A stretch of DNA of 46,332 nt, taken from contig SYDY01000016.1 of NCBI GenBank assembly GCA_005801425.1, forward strand, positions 1 through 46,332, given 5' to 3'. The position numbers and the translations under genes were made by a program. Positions 17,125-25,733 of the stretch are shown piece by piece (position 1 is the first letter of the stretch; each line of letters starts with the position of its first letter). This DNA is from Bdellovibrionales bacterium (GTDB taxonomy: Bacteria > Myxococcota > XYA12-FULL-58-9 > SYDY01). The notes beneath the pieces were generated by a model, which was given only the letters and a program-made list of their open reading frames with translations, had not been told where the DNA came from and did no database searches.

Positions 17125-18551
17125 TAAGCGATATGACCGACAGCCTCATCGGCTTCGATGGGTCTTCTGTCAAACGCACATGCGCTCCAGGTGCAATGTA
17201 ATCCGGGAATGGCTTCAATACCTTGTCTACGAATCGCGTGTTCAGGGTGTCTCAGGCCCGGCGGATGTTCGCCATGTTGCTGTGCTTCAAACGCAAATTC
17301 GGGTTGTGCAACACGAAACAATGCGTGCTCAGCCTGTAGTCGAGCACGATTGGCGTCATTGCTTGTGGATTGACTGCAAAATGCATCAAGGTGGCCCAAT
17401 ATCGTTTGTAGATCGTCTGGGTTTGGACCACGCGCGCGCGCATACATGACTTCATCAAATCGTCCAACCCAACTCATATGAATATAAGACCTTAGTGGTT
17501 CGTCTGCGGTTTTTGGCATGATTTCAAGAGCAAACTGATGGCCATGGCCTCGCTCACTAGGGCTGTCAAAACCGATGCGTACAAAAATGGGTCGTGCAAG
17601 TTCTGCATGCGCCATGGAAGCTGTCCAGACCTGCAAACTTTCAACACCATGCCCATGCGTGACTGTTCCGAAAGATAAAGCGGATTGGTCAAGCATCATT
17701 TCATTGGCACGGCCCTGTGTGGCGTGTCGCTCCCAAGCATTATGGGCTGCAACAAATTCCTCGGCGTGTGCGGCACCCAAGCACGCAATACCGACGTTGT
17801 TTGCTGTTTGACCGCAGGAATCATTGGCGTGTTCTTGCAGGTGAGCGACGATCTCGCCGCCGTCAATACTTCGTAGCATATCCTGGAGCATGGCTTCTCG
17901 AAGGGTGCATGGCGGTGCTCGCTCAGGTAGGGGCCCCTGAAATGCAGTCACGAATGTCTCGTGGGCATATGTCACATGTGCACGTTTTTTACTGCGTGGA
18001 AAAAATTCATCGGGCATCATCATGATCATTTCGGAAGCATTTCTTAACGCCTCTCGGGTATCGGCACTCCATATCGGATTTGCACTATCGACGGTTCTTC
18101 TCTCCGCAAATGCTTCTTCAATGGTGTCGTTGAGTTTAATTTCTGCAAGCTGATGCCGTGTTGCAGCGATAAATACGCCGGCACTCTCAGATGTCGCCCC
18201 TGCTTGGATATATGCAGAAAGCAATCTTGCGTCCGCAAGATCAACGGCAGGATCACGCCACGTTTGGAGCACTGATTGCTGTGGAGCAGCGCCTGCAGCT
18301 CTAGGAAGCTGGGGCACAGCAGGTATTGCGATTGTTACAGGTTTCGGGAGTGGGATCGCACCACGGATAGCCGACCCCGGCGACTGTGGCTGTTGGGCAT
18401 GCATCCCGGTATGAGGAGCAGTGCCTGCCATGCGATCAACGACATGTCCCGACGAAGGAGAGCCCGGGAGCGGCAGTGACCTGTCGGCATCCAGCACCTC
18501 CAATGAACTCGCACTCGTCCGTCTTCCCACACTTCCCGGAGCATCACCCAT
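17109..18551 (-). CDS. Large effector-like protein, Ser/Pro-rich N-terminus
   Basis: 480 residues, no family recognised. The first ~100 residues are low-complexity, rich in Ser, Pro, Gly and Ala, with no signal peptide, as is common for type III secreted proteins. The folded part contains NDSCGQTANNVGIACLG (Cys246) and RGHGHQFALEI (His336/His338), a possible Cys-His pair as in papain-like proteases or deamidases; no family match is claimed. It ends DEAVGHIAYQATL. The 3' end overlaps the aminotransferase-fold gene by 16 bases, tail to tail. A near-consensus promoter lies only 6 bases upstream of the ATG, suggesting a leaderless transcript, divergent from the gene at 18658. Confidence 0.55.
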   Translation of the reverse strand: MGDAPGSVGRRTSASSLEVLDADRSLPLPGSPSSGHVVDRMAGTAPHTGMHAQQPQSPGSAIRGAIPLPKPVTIAIPAVPQLPRAAGAAPQQSVLQTWRDPAVDLADARLLSAYIQAGATSESAGVFIAATRHQLAEIKLNDTIEEAFAERRTVDSANPIWSADTREALRNASEMIMMMPDEFFPRSKKRAHVTYAHETFVTAFQGPLPERAPPCTLREAMLQDMLRSIDGGEIVAHLQEHANDSCGQTANNVGIACLGAAHAEEFVAAHNAWERHATQGRANEMMLDQSALSFGTVTHGHGVESLQVWTASMAHAELARPIFVRIGFDSPSERGHGHQFALEIMPKTADEPLRSYIHMSWVGRFDEVMYARARGPNPDDLQTILGHLDAFCSQSTSNDANRARLQAEHALFRVAQPEFAFEAQQHGEHPPGLRHPEHAIRRQGIEAIPGLHCTWSACAFDRRPIEADEAVGHIAYQATL

Positions 18552-18557
18552 AAGATT

Positions 18558-18585
18558 AGTTTACGAGTGTATTTTTATTTGTCAA
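18558..18585 (-). promoter_or_regulatory. Sigma70-type promoter of the minus-strand effector-like gene
   Basis: On the minus strand TTGACA (18585-18580), a 16-bp spacer and TAAACT (18563-18558). The -10 ends only 6 bases before the ATG at 18551, so the transcript would begin at or next to the start codon. No ribosome site is possible. Confidence 0.55.
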
Positions 18586-18614
18586 ACACGGTCGAAATGT
18601 ATGCCAATGTACGG

Positions 18615-18643
18615 TTGACGAAGTAGGGCAATGCGTGGACAAT
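18615..18643 (+). promoter_or_regulatory. Sigma70-type promoter of the plus-strand effector-like gene
   Basis: TTGACG (18615-18620), 17-bp spacer, GACAAT (18638-18643). The expected start site is about 18650, leaving under 10 bases before the ATG at 18658. Together with the divergent promoter at 18558-18585 it makes a compact back-to-back pair about 30 bp apart at the -35 ends. Confidence 0.5.
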
Positions 18644-18657
18644 AAAGACGTATCATC

Positions 18658-19740
18658 ATGCCTATTTCAAAACTTGCTAGCAAAGAGTGCCGCTTCATTC
18701 CCATTCCTGCTGAAGGGGCGGACAGCGGATTAAGTGTTGGGTCACTGCCTATCAGCGGAGCAAATCGATCTGCTTCTATGACGCCGGGTGCCTTGGGCGG
18801 TTTGGATTCTTCATTTTCTCGTATACCCAATACGCCGGCGAGTACATTTGTTCGTGAATTGATGATTTTGGGTCCTGTGATGCCAGGCAAAGACAATGCG
18901 CTTGGCCAAGTGATGTTTGAAATTAATAAAGCATTGCAAGCCTGTGACGATCCCATATCCGAGTCAGATCCCACTGTGCATCAAAATTTGTTTACGGACG
19001 CCAGAGCATGTGCCGTGCTGGTTTGTCGTGCACAAAAAGCCATTGAGATCGCATGCCATCAAGCAACGAATGTGCCTCTGCAACCTGTTGTAATACCCGA
19101 CGTTCTTACGCCTGAGTTATTTCAAACCATGCGTACGTATGTGACCGCAGCGGCATTGGGACGTTTGGGGCATTTGTGTGCGCGACATGATCTGCACGAC
19201 GAAACATTCTCTTCTTATGTGACAAGCCTTGATCGTCAGGTGCTGCAATCGGCAGTGAATATGGCGTATCTGGCAGGGGAAAATCTTCAACCCCTGCGAT
19301 TGATGTTCCAATTGGCGTCGATGGATGCTGAAGGATCTCCGGATCTTGTGTTGCAAGTGCTCCGTTTATTGCGTGAGAATCCGTACGCCACTGATGAAAT
19401 GGCTGATCTGCAACATCTTGCATTGTTTGCGGGTGTTCTCGCTGTGCTGCATGACCACGTATCACGCGGCGAAGGAATTGCTTGGTTGGTTGGCGAGGGC
19501 CTCTATAAAGCAGATTTCGGAACGTTTGTGATGAATTTGATCAAAGAAGGTGCGCTTGAAAATCTATTTGTGCCTGACCAGCCAAATAATCTCTGGTGGA
19601 AGGCTGCGCGAACGCTTATCGGCTCAGTATGCAAAATGTTAGGCCTTGCCTATGATCATGATGTCTATACACTTGGCAGCCAACTTGAAGATGTCGCGCA
19701 AAAAGTGGCTGAATCCATAGCTCGTCGTGCTGGAAAATAG
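18658..19740 (+). CDS. Hypothetical effector-like alpha-helical protein
   Basis: 360 residues, family not recognised. The N-terminal ~70 residues are Ser/Gly/Pro-rich and disordered-looking (SVGSLPISGANRSASMTPG), without a signal peptide, similar in style to its divergent neighbour at 17109-18551. The remainder is predicted largely helical: many Leu-rich heptad-like segments (VLQVLRLLRENPY, LALFAGVLAVLHDHVSRGEG) and no obvious catalytic motif. It ends VAESIARRAGK. No ribosome site precedes the ATG, and a promoter lies immediately upstream. Shared promoter region and similar N-terminal composition suggest co-regulation with the divergent gene. Confidence 0.55.
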   Translation: MPISKLASKECRFIPIPAEGADSGLSVGSLPISGANRSASMTPGALGGLDSSFSRIPNTPASTFVRELMILGPVMPGKDNALGQVMFEINKALQACDDPISESDPTVHQNLFTDARACAVLVCRAQKAIEIACHQATNVPLQPVVIPDVLTPELFQTMRTYVTAAALGRLGHLCARHDLHDETFSSYVTSLDRQVLQSAVNMAYLAGENLQPLRLMFQLASMDAEGSPDLVLQVLRLLRENPYATDEMADLQHLALFAGVLAVLHDHVSRGEGIAWLVGEGLYKADFGTFVMNLIKEGALENLFVPDQPNNLWWKAARTLIGSVCKMLGLAYDHDVYTLGSQLEDVAQKVAESIARRAGK

Positions 19741-19908
19741 CACTCTTAGGGGAATGCTTGCGCATCGGTAAGCCTCTTTTTCACAAAAAATTTGTCGGGT
19801 AAACATTCAGACCCACCCTTGTTTCCTGGTATACAGGTGCATTACATGCCGACTTAAATTTTTTTCACATTGCCGAAATGCGCGCAGGCTGTAATGATGG
19901 AAGTAGCA

Positions 19909-20448
19909 ATGAGTCGATCTCCTCTCCTCAATAAGCGACAAGTCCTGGAACGGTTGCTGGATGCCGGTATGGTTCTGGTGGCCCTTGACGCTCGCCATGC
20001 GGATGTCGAGGTGCCATCGCAATACCGTGGTGACATGCAGTTGCGCCTCAATCTTTCCTATCGGTTTGAGCTTCCCATGAAGCTTACCGACAGTGGCATT
20101 GAAGCGTCGCTAACGTTCGACGGTCTGCCGTTCTCGTGCAATCTGCCCTGGGATGCTATTTTTCTGATGGTTTCCCATACAACAGGGCAGCCTGTTTTGT
20201 TTCGGGAAGATGTTCCTCAGGAAATTGCCAGTGCCCATCTTCCCGGTTTGCCCGATCCTGATGCGCCTGATCTCTCACCACGCAGGCCGAAGTTGCGCCT
20301 GATTGCCGAGGAGGCTCCCGCAGAGCCTGAGCCTGAACCGTCGACGGATGTGAGCGACGCTGCGCCGTTGCCCGCCCCTCAGACTCCCCCCCCTTCACCC
20401 CCTCCCACGTCAGGTAAACGACGTGGACATTTACGTGTGGTGAAATAA
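19909..20448 (+). CDS. sspB: ClpXP adaptor SspB
   Basis: About 179 residues. Delivers ssrA-tagged proteins to ClpXP after ribosome rescue. The substrate-binding barrel is visible as LRLNLSYRFELPMKLTDSGIEASLTFDGLPFSCNLPWDAIFLMVS, followed by a long Pro/Glu-rich flexible linker and a C-terminal RRGHLRVVK. That last LRVVK is the same as the XB tail of E. coli SspB that docks on the ClpX zinc domain. I prefer ATG 19909, which has GGAAG 5 bases before it; ATG 19894 or TTG 19870 would add 5-13 residues. prmA follows 26 bases later. Confidence 0.85.
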   Translation: MSRSPLLNKRQVLERLLDAGMVLVALDARHADVEVPSQYRGDMQLRLNLSYRFELPMKLTDSGIEASLTFDGLPFSCNLPWDAIFLMVSHTTGQPVLFREDVPQEIASAHLPGLPDPDAPDLSPRRPKLRLIAEEAPAEPEPEPSTDVSDAAPLPAPQTPPPSPPPTSGKRRGHLRVVK

Positions 20449-20474
20449 ACGCACGATTGTTTAAGGAGAAATCC

Positions 20475-21407
20475 GTGACCGATAATGCTTACTGGCGTGC
20501 TTCTTTGTTTGTGCCGGAACACATGGCTGAAGATGTGAGTGCTTTGATCGCGGCCGAGTGCTCATTGGGCGTCGCTATCGAGGACAAAGATACTGTCGTG
20601 CCTGGTGAAAAAGGGCGTACCGATGGCATGGCCCGTGTTACTTTTACCAGCGATCGCGCCCCTGATTATTGGCGTCTTGATGTACAAGCGCGGCTCGCCG
20701 ACATGGGCGTGCAGATGGATGGCGGCGTACTTACGGTTGAGCAGCAAGAAGGCGACGATTGGGCGCATGCATGGAAAAAATATTTCCGCCCTTTGACACT
20801 CTCCTCACGTTGTCATGTGACACCCTCGTGGTGTGAGTCGCCTGTGATGCTGCGCGGTGCAGTAAATTTACTGCTGGACCCGGGCATGGCATTTGGCACA
20901 GGACAACATGAAACAACCCGTTTGTGCACAGCGTTTATCGATGAATTGTGTCGTGATCATAAGCCCCATCGTGTTCTTGATGTGGGATGCGGTACAGGCA
21001 TTTTGGCGATGTTTGCCAAAGGTCTTGGTTGTGAAATTGTGGTGGGAATCGACAATGATCACCAGGCTGTCACCGCAAGCAAAGAGAATGCAGGACAAAA
21101 CAATCTGCTGATTGACTGGCGTTTGCTTGATCCCATGGGTGACCCCAATGGATTTGTGGCGCTTGGCAAATTTGATCTCATTGTGGCCAACGTGCTTGCT
21201 GAACCTCTCATCATGATGTCACCGCTGCTGTTGAATGCAGTCGGCGAGGGTGGCCATATTGTTTTAAGTGGTATTTTAGCCTCACAGGCCGAAGATGTCG
21301 CCAAGGCGTATATTGGGGCATCCCAAAATCGCGGTCGGCATCTCACCGAGCGTGAGCGGCGCCGTGATGGTGATTGGGTCGCACTTCATTTTGTTGATTA
21401 TCCATAA
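20475..21407 (+). CDS. prmA: Ribosomal protein L11 methyltransferase PrmA
   Basis: 310 residues. Uses S-adenosylmethionine to trimethylate ribosomal protein L11. N-terminal substrate-recognition part (residues ~1-110) then the methyltransferase fold: LLLDPGMAFGTGQHETTRLC (the PrmA signature), RVLDVGCGTGILAMFAKGLG (SAM motif I), VVGIDNDHQAV (motif II acidic) and FDLIVANVLAEPLI (motif IV, NxxxxP-like). GTG start at 20475 with AAGGAG 8 bases upstream is clear; an in-frame start at 20457 is upstream of that site and unlikely. Confidence 0.92.
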   Translation: MTDNAYWRASLFVPEHMAEDVSALIAAECSLGVAIEDKDTVVPGEKGRTDGMARVTFTSDRAPDYWRLDVQARLADMGVQMDGGVLTVEQQEGDDWAHAWKKYFRPLTLSSRCHVTPSWCESPVMLRGAVNLLLDPGMAFGTGQHETTRLCTAFIDELCRDHKPHRVLDVGCGTGILAMFAKGLGCEIVVGIDNDHQAVTASKENAGQNNLLIDWRLLDPMGDPNGFVALGKFDLIVANVLAEPLIMMSPLLLNAVGEGGHIVLSGILASQAEDVAKAYIGASQNRGRHLTERERRRDGDWVALHFVDYP

Positions 21408-21503
21408 GAACTAGTCAGCCACGTCCTGTGCTCAAAATCTTTGAAATGATATTTTCGGCGTTATGCTTAGTCTATCGTTGCACCACGTTTATACGCCTTT
21501 GCA

Positions 21504-22631
21504 GTGCTTCTCGTTTCATGCGGTTCCCCGAGCCATATTAATTATCAAGATCCTTGTCAGACCGCATCGTGCGTGGCCCTTGATGCCGGCTTAGGTGGCA
21601 TTCGGGGACGTTTGTGTGGTGCCCGTGGTTATGCGCTGTCTTATGCCGAAGTATGGTTCACACAGACGACCGGCAGCGAAATTCGAACACTGGCCGACAT
21701 AGAAGGGCGTTTTGAGCTTGTGGGGCTGCCTGAGGGTTCTCAGAGCATCTCAGCACAGCGTGGTCCTTTCCATACAGAGTTTTCTGTCGATGTGGTGGCG
21801 GGGGTTGTGCGTGAGCTTCCTGATGCCTTGTGTACGCCCGCGCCGCGCATTGCGGTGGTGACAGGACTCTATGATCACGTCGAGGATGTACTCGGCACCT
21901 TAGGGTTTCGTGTGAAGCGCATCTACCGCCAAGATTCGATAGAAGAACGTGACCCAGCGGGTAGCGTGGATCTGATCGACGGTCGTTTTGTGGGCAATTC
22001 AGGCGATTTGGGTTTGGCATCGCGCTATTGGCTGCGTGTGTTTCTGACCGATCCGCAAAGGCTTGCCCGTTACGATATGCTGTTTCTTAATTGCGGCCTT
22101 GATGATCACGACATCGCCGAGCACACCACGGATTTATCCAACGCAATTTCAAATCTCAAAGATTTTATAGCCCAGGGCGGTTCTTTGTATGTGTCCGATT
22201 GGGCGGCTGATTTGATCAGGCAAGCCTTTCCGTCGCAAATTGCTTTTCGTGGCGATCCTACCCTCTTTGGGAGTTCACGTGTGGGGCGATCCGACCTCCA
22301 AATCGATGCGGACATCCACGATCCTGTGCTTCGTGAACGGCTTGGTACGTTGTCGCTTCCTATTGCCATGCGTCTTGATGAATGGTCGATGATGTTACCT
22401 GTGGAGGTTCAGCCCGTCACACTGCGGGTGATGGTGACAGGCGATGGGACAGGGGTTCGTCCTGAAACCTGTGGCCAAGCGAGTGGGTGTGAAACCTATC
22501 GCGATCACGTGCCTTTGACGGTTCAATTTTCCTACGGCCTTGGCCAGGTTATTTATACAAGTGCCCACGTGGATGAGCATGCGGACCCCGTTTTGGAAGA
22601 ACTCCTGCGGATTTTGGTGTTTCGGATGTAA
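21504..22631 (+). CDS. Lipoprotein-like protein with a carboxypeptidase-regulatory-like domain; start uncertain
   Basis: About 375 residues from GTG 21504. The start gives only VLLVSCGSP, a truncated lipobox. Upstream in the same frame the hydrophobic run continues (RLYAFAVLLVSC) back to a stop at 21468 without any ATG, GTG or TTG, so the real start may be a rare codon or an upstream frameshift. Residues ~32-100 look like a beta-sandwich of the carboxypeptidase-regulatory type (GGIRGRLCGARG, YAEVWFTQTT, DIEGRFELVGLPEGSQSI). The C-terminal part resembles glutamine-amidotransferase-like/ThuA-like domains (MLFLNCGLDDHDI, LKDFIAQGGSLYVSDWAADLI, VQFSYGLGQVIYTSAHVDEH). Likely anchored to a membrane. 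Confidence 0.55.
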   Translation: MLLVSCGSPSHINYQDPCQTASCVALDAGLGGIRGRLCGARGYALSYAEVWFTQTTGSEIRTLADIEGRFELVGLPEGSQSISAQRGPFHTEFSVDVVAGVVRELPDALCTPAPRIAVVTGLYDHVEDVLGTLGFRVKRIYRQDSIEERDPAGSVDLIDGRFVGNSGDLGLASRYWLRVFLTDPQRLARYDMLFLNCGLDDHDIAEHTTDLSNAISNLKDFIAQGGSLYVSDWAADLIRQAFPSQIAFRGDPTLFGSSRVGRSDLQIDADIHDPVLRERLGTLSLPIAMRLDEWSMMLPVEVQPVTLRVMVTGDGTGVRPETCGQASGCETYRDHVPLTVQFSYGLGQVIYTSAHVDEHADPVLEELLRILVFRM

Positions 22632-22703
22632 TCCGTTTGACGCCAGTCCTTGACCTTTTGCGAAAAATCGTCGAAAACCCCGGCCCTAACGTGAGGTAGA
22701 ACC

Positions 22704-22937
22704 ATGGCGAATCGCTGTCAGGTGACCGGTAAAGGCCCCATGGTGGGCAACAAAGTTTCCCACTCGAATGTAAAGACCCGCAAACGCGTTCTTCCAAATT
22801 TGACGTTTCAGCGATTTTGGATCCCTGCTGAAAAGCGTTGGGTGCGTTTGAAGGTAAGCGCACGTGCCAAGCGCATTATTTCCCGTGTTGGCATTGAGCA
22901 AGTGATTGCTGATATGCGCAAAAACGGCACCTTGTAG
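22704..22937 (+). CDS. rpmB: 50S ribosomal protein L28
   Basis: 77 residues. Begins [25 protein letters not shown], a signature of bacterial L28, and continues with [13 protein letters not shown]-type sequence (here [15 protein letters not shown]). Only one Cys near the N-terminus is present and no CxxC zinc ribbon, so this is the zinc-independent form. GAGGT ribosome site upstream. It is solitary; rpmG is not next to it. Confidence 0.96.
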   Translation: MANRCQVTGKGPMVGNKVSHSNVKTRKRVLPNLTFQRFWIPAEKRWVRLKVSARAKRIISRVGIEQVIADMRKNGTL

Positions 22938-23003
22938 TCGAGACGGCCGACCAGTCGTTTTCAACTCTTTTTCATCCCGACATCGTTCGGGTTACGGTTT
23001 CGT

Positions 23004-23477
23004 ATGTCCAAAACAAATTCAATTATCGAACTGCTTAACGACGTCCTTACCGCAGAATTAACTGCCATCAATCAGTATTTTCTTCATGCCGAGCTGTGTG
23101 CGCATTGGGGCTACGGCAAGCTTGCCAAGGTTGTGAAAAAGCAATCCATCGATGAAATGAAACATGCTCACAGCCTCATCGAGCGTATTTTGCACCTCGA
23201 CGGTTTGCCTAATGTGCAGCGCATGGGGAAAGTGCGTGTGGGTGAAACCGTGGGCGAACAATTCACTCTGGACTTCGCTTTGGAGCAAGAAGCAGTGGTT
23301 CGTTTGAATGCGGGCATCGCAGTATGCATCGCCGAAGGCGATCATGGAAGCCGCGTCTTGTTAGAATCTATTTTAACATCCGAAGAAGCGCACATCGATT
23401 GGCTCGACGCCCAGAACAAAGCGCTTTCGCAAGTGGGTGAACAAGCGTATCTCGCGCAGATGGTTTCGATTGATTAA
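23004..23477 (+). CDS. bfr: Bacterioferritin
   Basis: 157 residues. Forms 24-subunit shells that oxidise and store iron. Four-helix bundle with ferroxidase ligands at the expected places: [17 protein letters not shown] (Glu18-type), [23 protein letters not shown] (Glu51 and His54 types, with the Met that ligates heme), FALEQEAV (Glu94 type) and [12 protein letters not shown] (Glu127 and His130 types). The predicted partner Bfd is encoded at 13625-13843. The gene converges with the GGDEF/EAL gene. No Fur-like site was seen upstream of it. Confidence 0.93.
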   Translation: MSKTNSIIELLNDVLTAELTAINQYFLHAELCAHWGYGKLAKVVKKQSIDEMKHAHSLIERILHLDGLPNVQRMGKVRVGETVGEQFTLDFALEQEAVVRLNAGIAVCIAEGDHGSRVLLESILTSEEAHIDWLDAQNKALSQVGEQAYLAQMVSID

Positions 23478-23487
23478 ATCGGTGATT

Positions 23488-24825
23488 TTACACGCCCGCG
23501 GGATGATTAACCGTCCACAATAGATCTTTAGGCAGCCACTGTGCAAACACGTTTTCAGGAAGCGCACGGCTGCACAGAAATCCTTGAAATACGTCGCATC
23601 CATAACCACGTACGTGCTCAAGTTGCGCTGTGCTTTCCACGCCTTCGGCAATCACATTGAGATTTAAATGGTGTCCAAGTTGAACCATGGATTGGCAAAT
23701 GGCGCTTACCTGCGCATTGGTTGTGATTTCTGCAACAAAGGAGCGATCTATTTTGAGGGCATCCAGCGGAATATCTTTCAAATAACGCAATGAAGAATAG
23801 CCAATGCCGAAGTCGTCGATGGATAAATGCACGCCGACTTCTTTGAGCGCATGAAACACCTGGATCGCATGTTCAACATTTTCAAGAAGGCAGCTCTCTG
23901 TTAGCTCAAGCTCCAACTGATGGGGCTGTAAACCGTAGGTACGGATTGCTGTATCCACCATTTGTACAAAATTGGGTGAGCAAAACTGCTGCGCAGAAAT
24001 ATTCACTGCGATCTGATCCAGCATGATCCCGGATGCATGCCAACGCTTCAATTGTAGACACGCATCGTGAATGGTCCATTCTCCAAGGGCAGTGATAAGA
24101 CCTTCCTCTTCGAGGACTGGAATAAATGCATCGGGTTCCAAAATACCGTGGATGGGATGGTTCCATCGTGTAAGTGCTTCGCACCCGACGACACGCCCCG
24201 TTTTAAGATCTACTTTGGGTTGATAAAAGTTCACATACTCTTGGCGGTCGATAGCGCCAAGCAATTCGTTGATCCGGCGGTAATTGTGTGATGCTTCTAT
24301 TTGCACTGTACGGGTGTATCTATGGGCCGCTGCATGTTGATTGCTTGCTTTGGCCCACCGAAGTGCCGTTTCTGACGCTTGAATAAGCCCGTCGCTGGTG
24401 TTGGCATCCTCCGGAAATAATGCAAGTCCAGCGCTTGCAGAAATAAAAACATCATGGGGTCCGATGCGGACAGGATGCTGGATAAGGGCCAATAGTTTTG
24501 TCGCCAAGCTTTCGATATCATGCGTGAGGTTTGTGAATGCGATGGTAAATCGGTCATCACCCAAAGATGCAAAAATGGCATTGGATGGTAGATGCTTTCG
24601 AAATATTTCTTCGGTATGGAGGACAATCTGTTCCGATGTCCCAGGGCCAAAGGTGTCATTCATCTCACTGATATGATCAATGCAAAACATAAGAAGTGCG
24701 ATATGCTCATTATTATTAAGGCGCGATGACTCGAGTCGCTGTGTGAGATCTTGATGGAATATAGAATAATCCAAAGTAACGCTCCCTTGCCGAACCTGAC
24801 CGTCTGCCCAGTGTATCACGAACAC
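23488..24825 (-). CDS. GGDEF-EAL protein with degenerate GGDEF
   Basis: 445 residues: a GGDEF domain (~30-180) then an EAL domain (~190-440); no membrane segment or sensor domain. The GGDEF signature is replaced by LGDDRF (residues 88-93), so diguanylate cyclase activity is unlikely. The EAL half keeps CEALTRWNHP, NISAQQF, LELTESCLL, IDDFGIGYSSLRYLKDIPLDALKIDRSFV, IAEGVES and DVFQGFLCSRALP, so cyclic-di-GMP phosphodiesterase activity is plausible; the usual DDFGTG is DDFGIG here. The degenerate domain may bind GTP as a regulator. The first ~20 residues are uncertain, and the true start could be downstream. Confidence 0.88.
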   Translation of the reverse strand: MFVIHWADGQVRQGSVTLDYSIFHQDLTQRLESSRLNNNEHIALLMFCIDHISEMNDTFGPGTSEQIVLHTEEIFRKHLPSNAIFASLGDDRFTIAFTNLTHDIESLATKLLALIQHPVRIGPHDVFISASAGLALFPEDANTSDGLIQASETALRWAKASNQHAAAHRYTRTVQIEASHNYRRINELLGAIDRQEYVNFYQPKVDLKTGRVVGCEALTRWNHPIHGILEPDAFIPVLEEEGLITALGEWTIHDACLQLKRWHASGIMLDQIAVNISAQQFCSPNFVQMVDTAIRTYGLQPHQLELELTESCLLENVEHAIQVFHALKEVGVHLSIDDFGIGYSSLRYLKDIPLDALKIDRSFVAEITTNAQVSAICQSMVQLGHHLNLNVIAEGVESTAQLEHVRGYGCDVFQGFLCSRALPENVFAQWLPKDLLWTVNHPAGV

Positions 24826-24917
24826 GATGTGGTCTTTTGCTTACATCACGTTTTTGGTGCTTCGGGCTAGATTTTTAGGCCATCAAAGGAGTAGAGGCCC
24901 AATGGGATATCGATGGT

Positions 24918-25730
24918 ATGATAGGTCAAACAAGGGGCGAATGGGCGGTGGGCCGTATTTTCTCATGTCTCATGGTGCTGATTTTTACGGCCTTTGTCGG
25001 GTGCCGTGGACAGTCGGGATCTGAGTTTTTTCCGCAGGAAGACGCGGGTTCACGTCATATCGTGGTCGATTTGGCAGCACCTACCGATGGGGTTGTTGAA
25101 GCCGAGGTTGTTGCCGCAGAACCCATCTGCCCAGAAGCCTATCGTATCATTCGTGGAACGACGCGGGACGACCGTTTAATTGGAACCGAAGGCAACGATT
25201 GCATTCTTGCTTTTGACGGGGATGATTTTGTGAACGCGGCAGGTGGCGATGACATTGTTTATGGTGGTCCCGGCAATGACATATTGATCGGTGGTTCGGG
25301 TGATGACCGTCTCTACGGTGATTTGGGTAACGATACGTTGGCGGGTGGCGCGGGTCGTGATTTGCTTATGGGTGATGAAGGCGACGATCGTTTGTCGGGC
25401 GGAATTGGGCACGATAAGCTATTTCCCGGGGGCGGCAATGATATTATCGCAGGGCTTGAGTATACGGATGTTTTAGAGAAGGGGGGTGGGACGAACATCG
25501 TTGTTGATAAACTGGGAGCGTCTTTTGTCGCGGATCCATTATCCGTACCCGATGAACCCAATGCGCCTAACCCTGAATTGAATAAGTCACCCAAAACCGT
25601 GCAGCGCGCCGCGCCCGTGAAGAAACACAAAGCACCTCCACGCCACAACAATGATGATATCTTCAATTCGTATCAAGAAGAGAAATCAGCACCCAGTTAT
25701 GATTTGAATCAAAAAGAAAAAGGGTTGTAA
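24918..25730 (+). CDS. RTX-repeat (calcium-binding) lipoprotein
   Basis: 270 residues. Hydrophobic signal RIFSCLMVLIFTAFVGC ends in a lipobox (FVGC), so lipidation at about residue 29 is expected. Residues ~80-185 are glycine/aspartate-rich nonapeptide repeats of the GGxGxDxxx type (GGDDIVYGGPGNDILIGGSG, GDLGNDTLAGGAGRDLLMGD and further), which fold as a Ca2+-binding beta-roll in hemolysin-type proteins. A Pro/Lys-rich tail follows, ending in PSYDLNQKEKGL. Normally RTX repeats occur in type I secreted proteins; a lipoprotein carrier is unusual. GTG 24948 is another possible start. Confidence 0.8.
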   Translation: MIGQTRGEWAVGRIFSCLMVLIFTAFVGCRGQSGSEFFPQEDAGSRHIVVDLAAPTDGVVEAEVVAAEPICPEAYRIIRGTTRDDRLIGTEGNDCILAFDGDDFVNAAGGDDIVYGGPGNDILIGGSGDDRLYGDLGNDTLAGGAGRDLLMGDEGDDRLSGGIGHDKLFPGGGNDIIAGLEYTDVLEKGGGTNIVVDKLGASFVADPLSVPDEPNAPNPELNKSPKTVQRAAPVKKHKAPPRHNNDDIFNSYQEEKSAPSYDLNQKEKGL

Positions 25731-25733
25731 TTT

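Noticed and set aside
19741-19800. Rho-independent terminator after the effector-like gene
   Set aside because: Only a 4-bp GCTT/AAGC stem before CTCTTTTT; too weak to claim.
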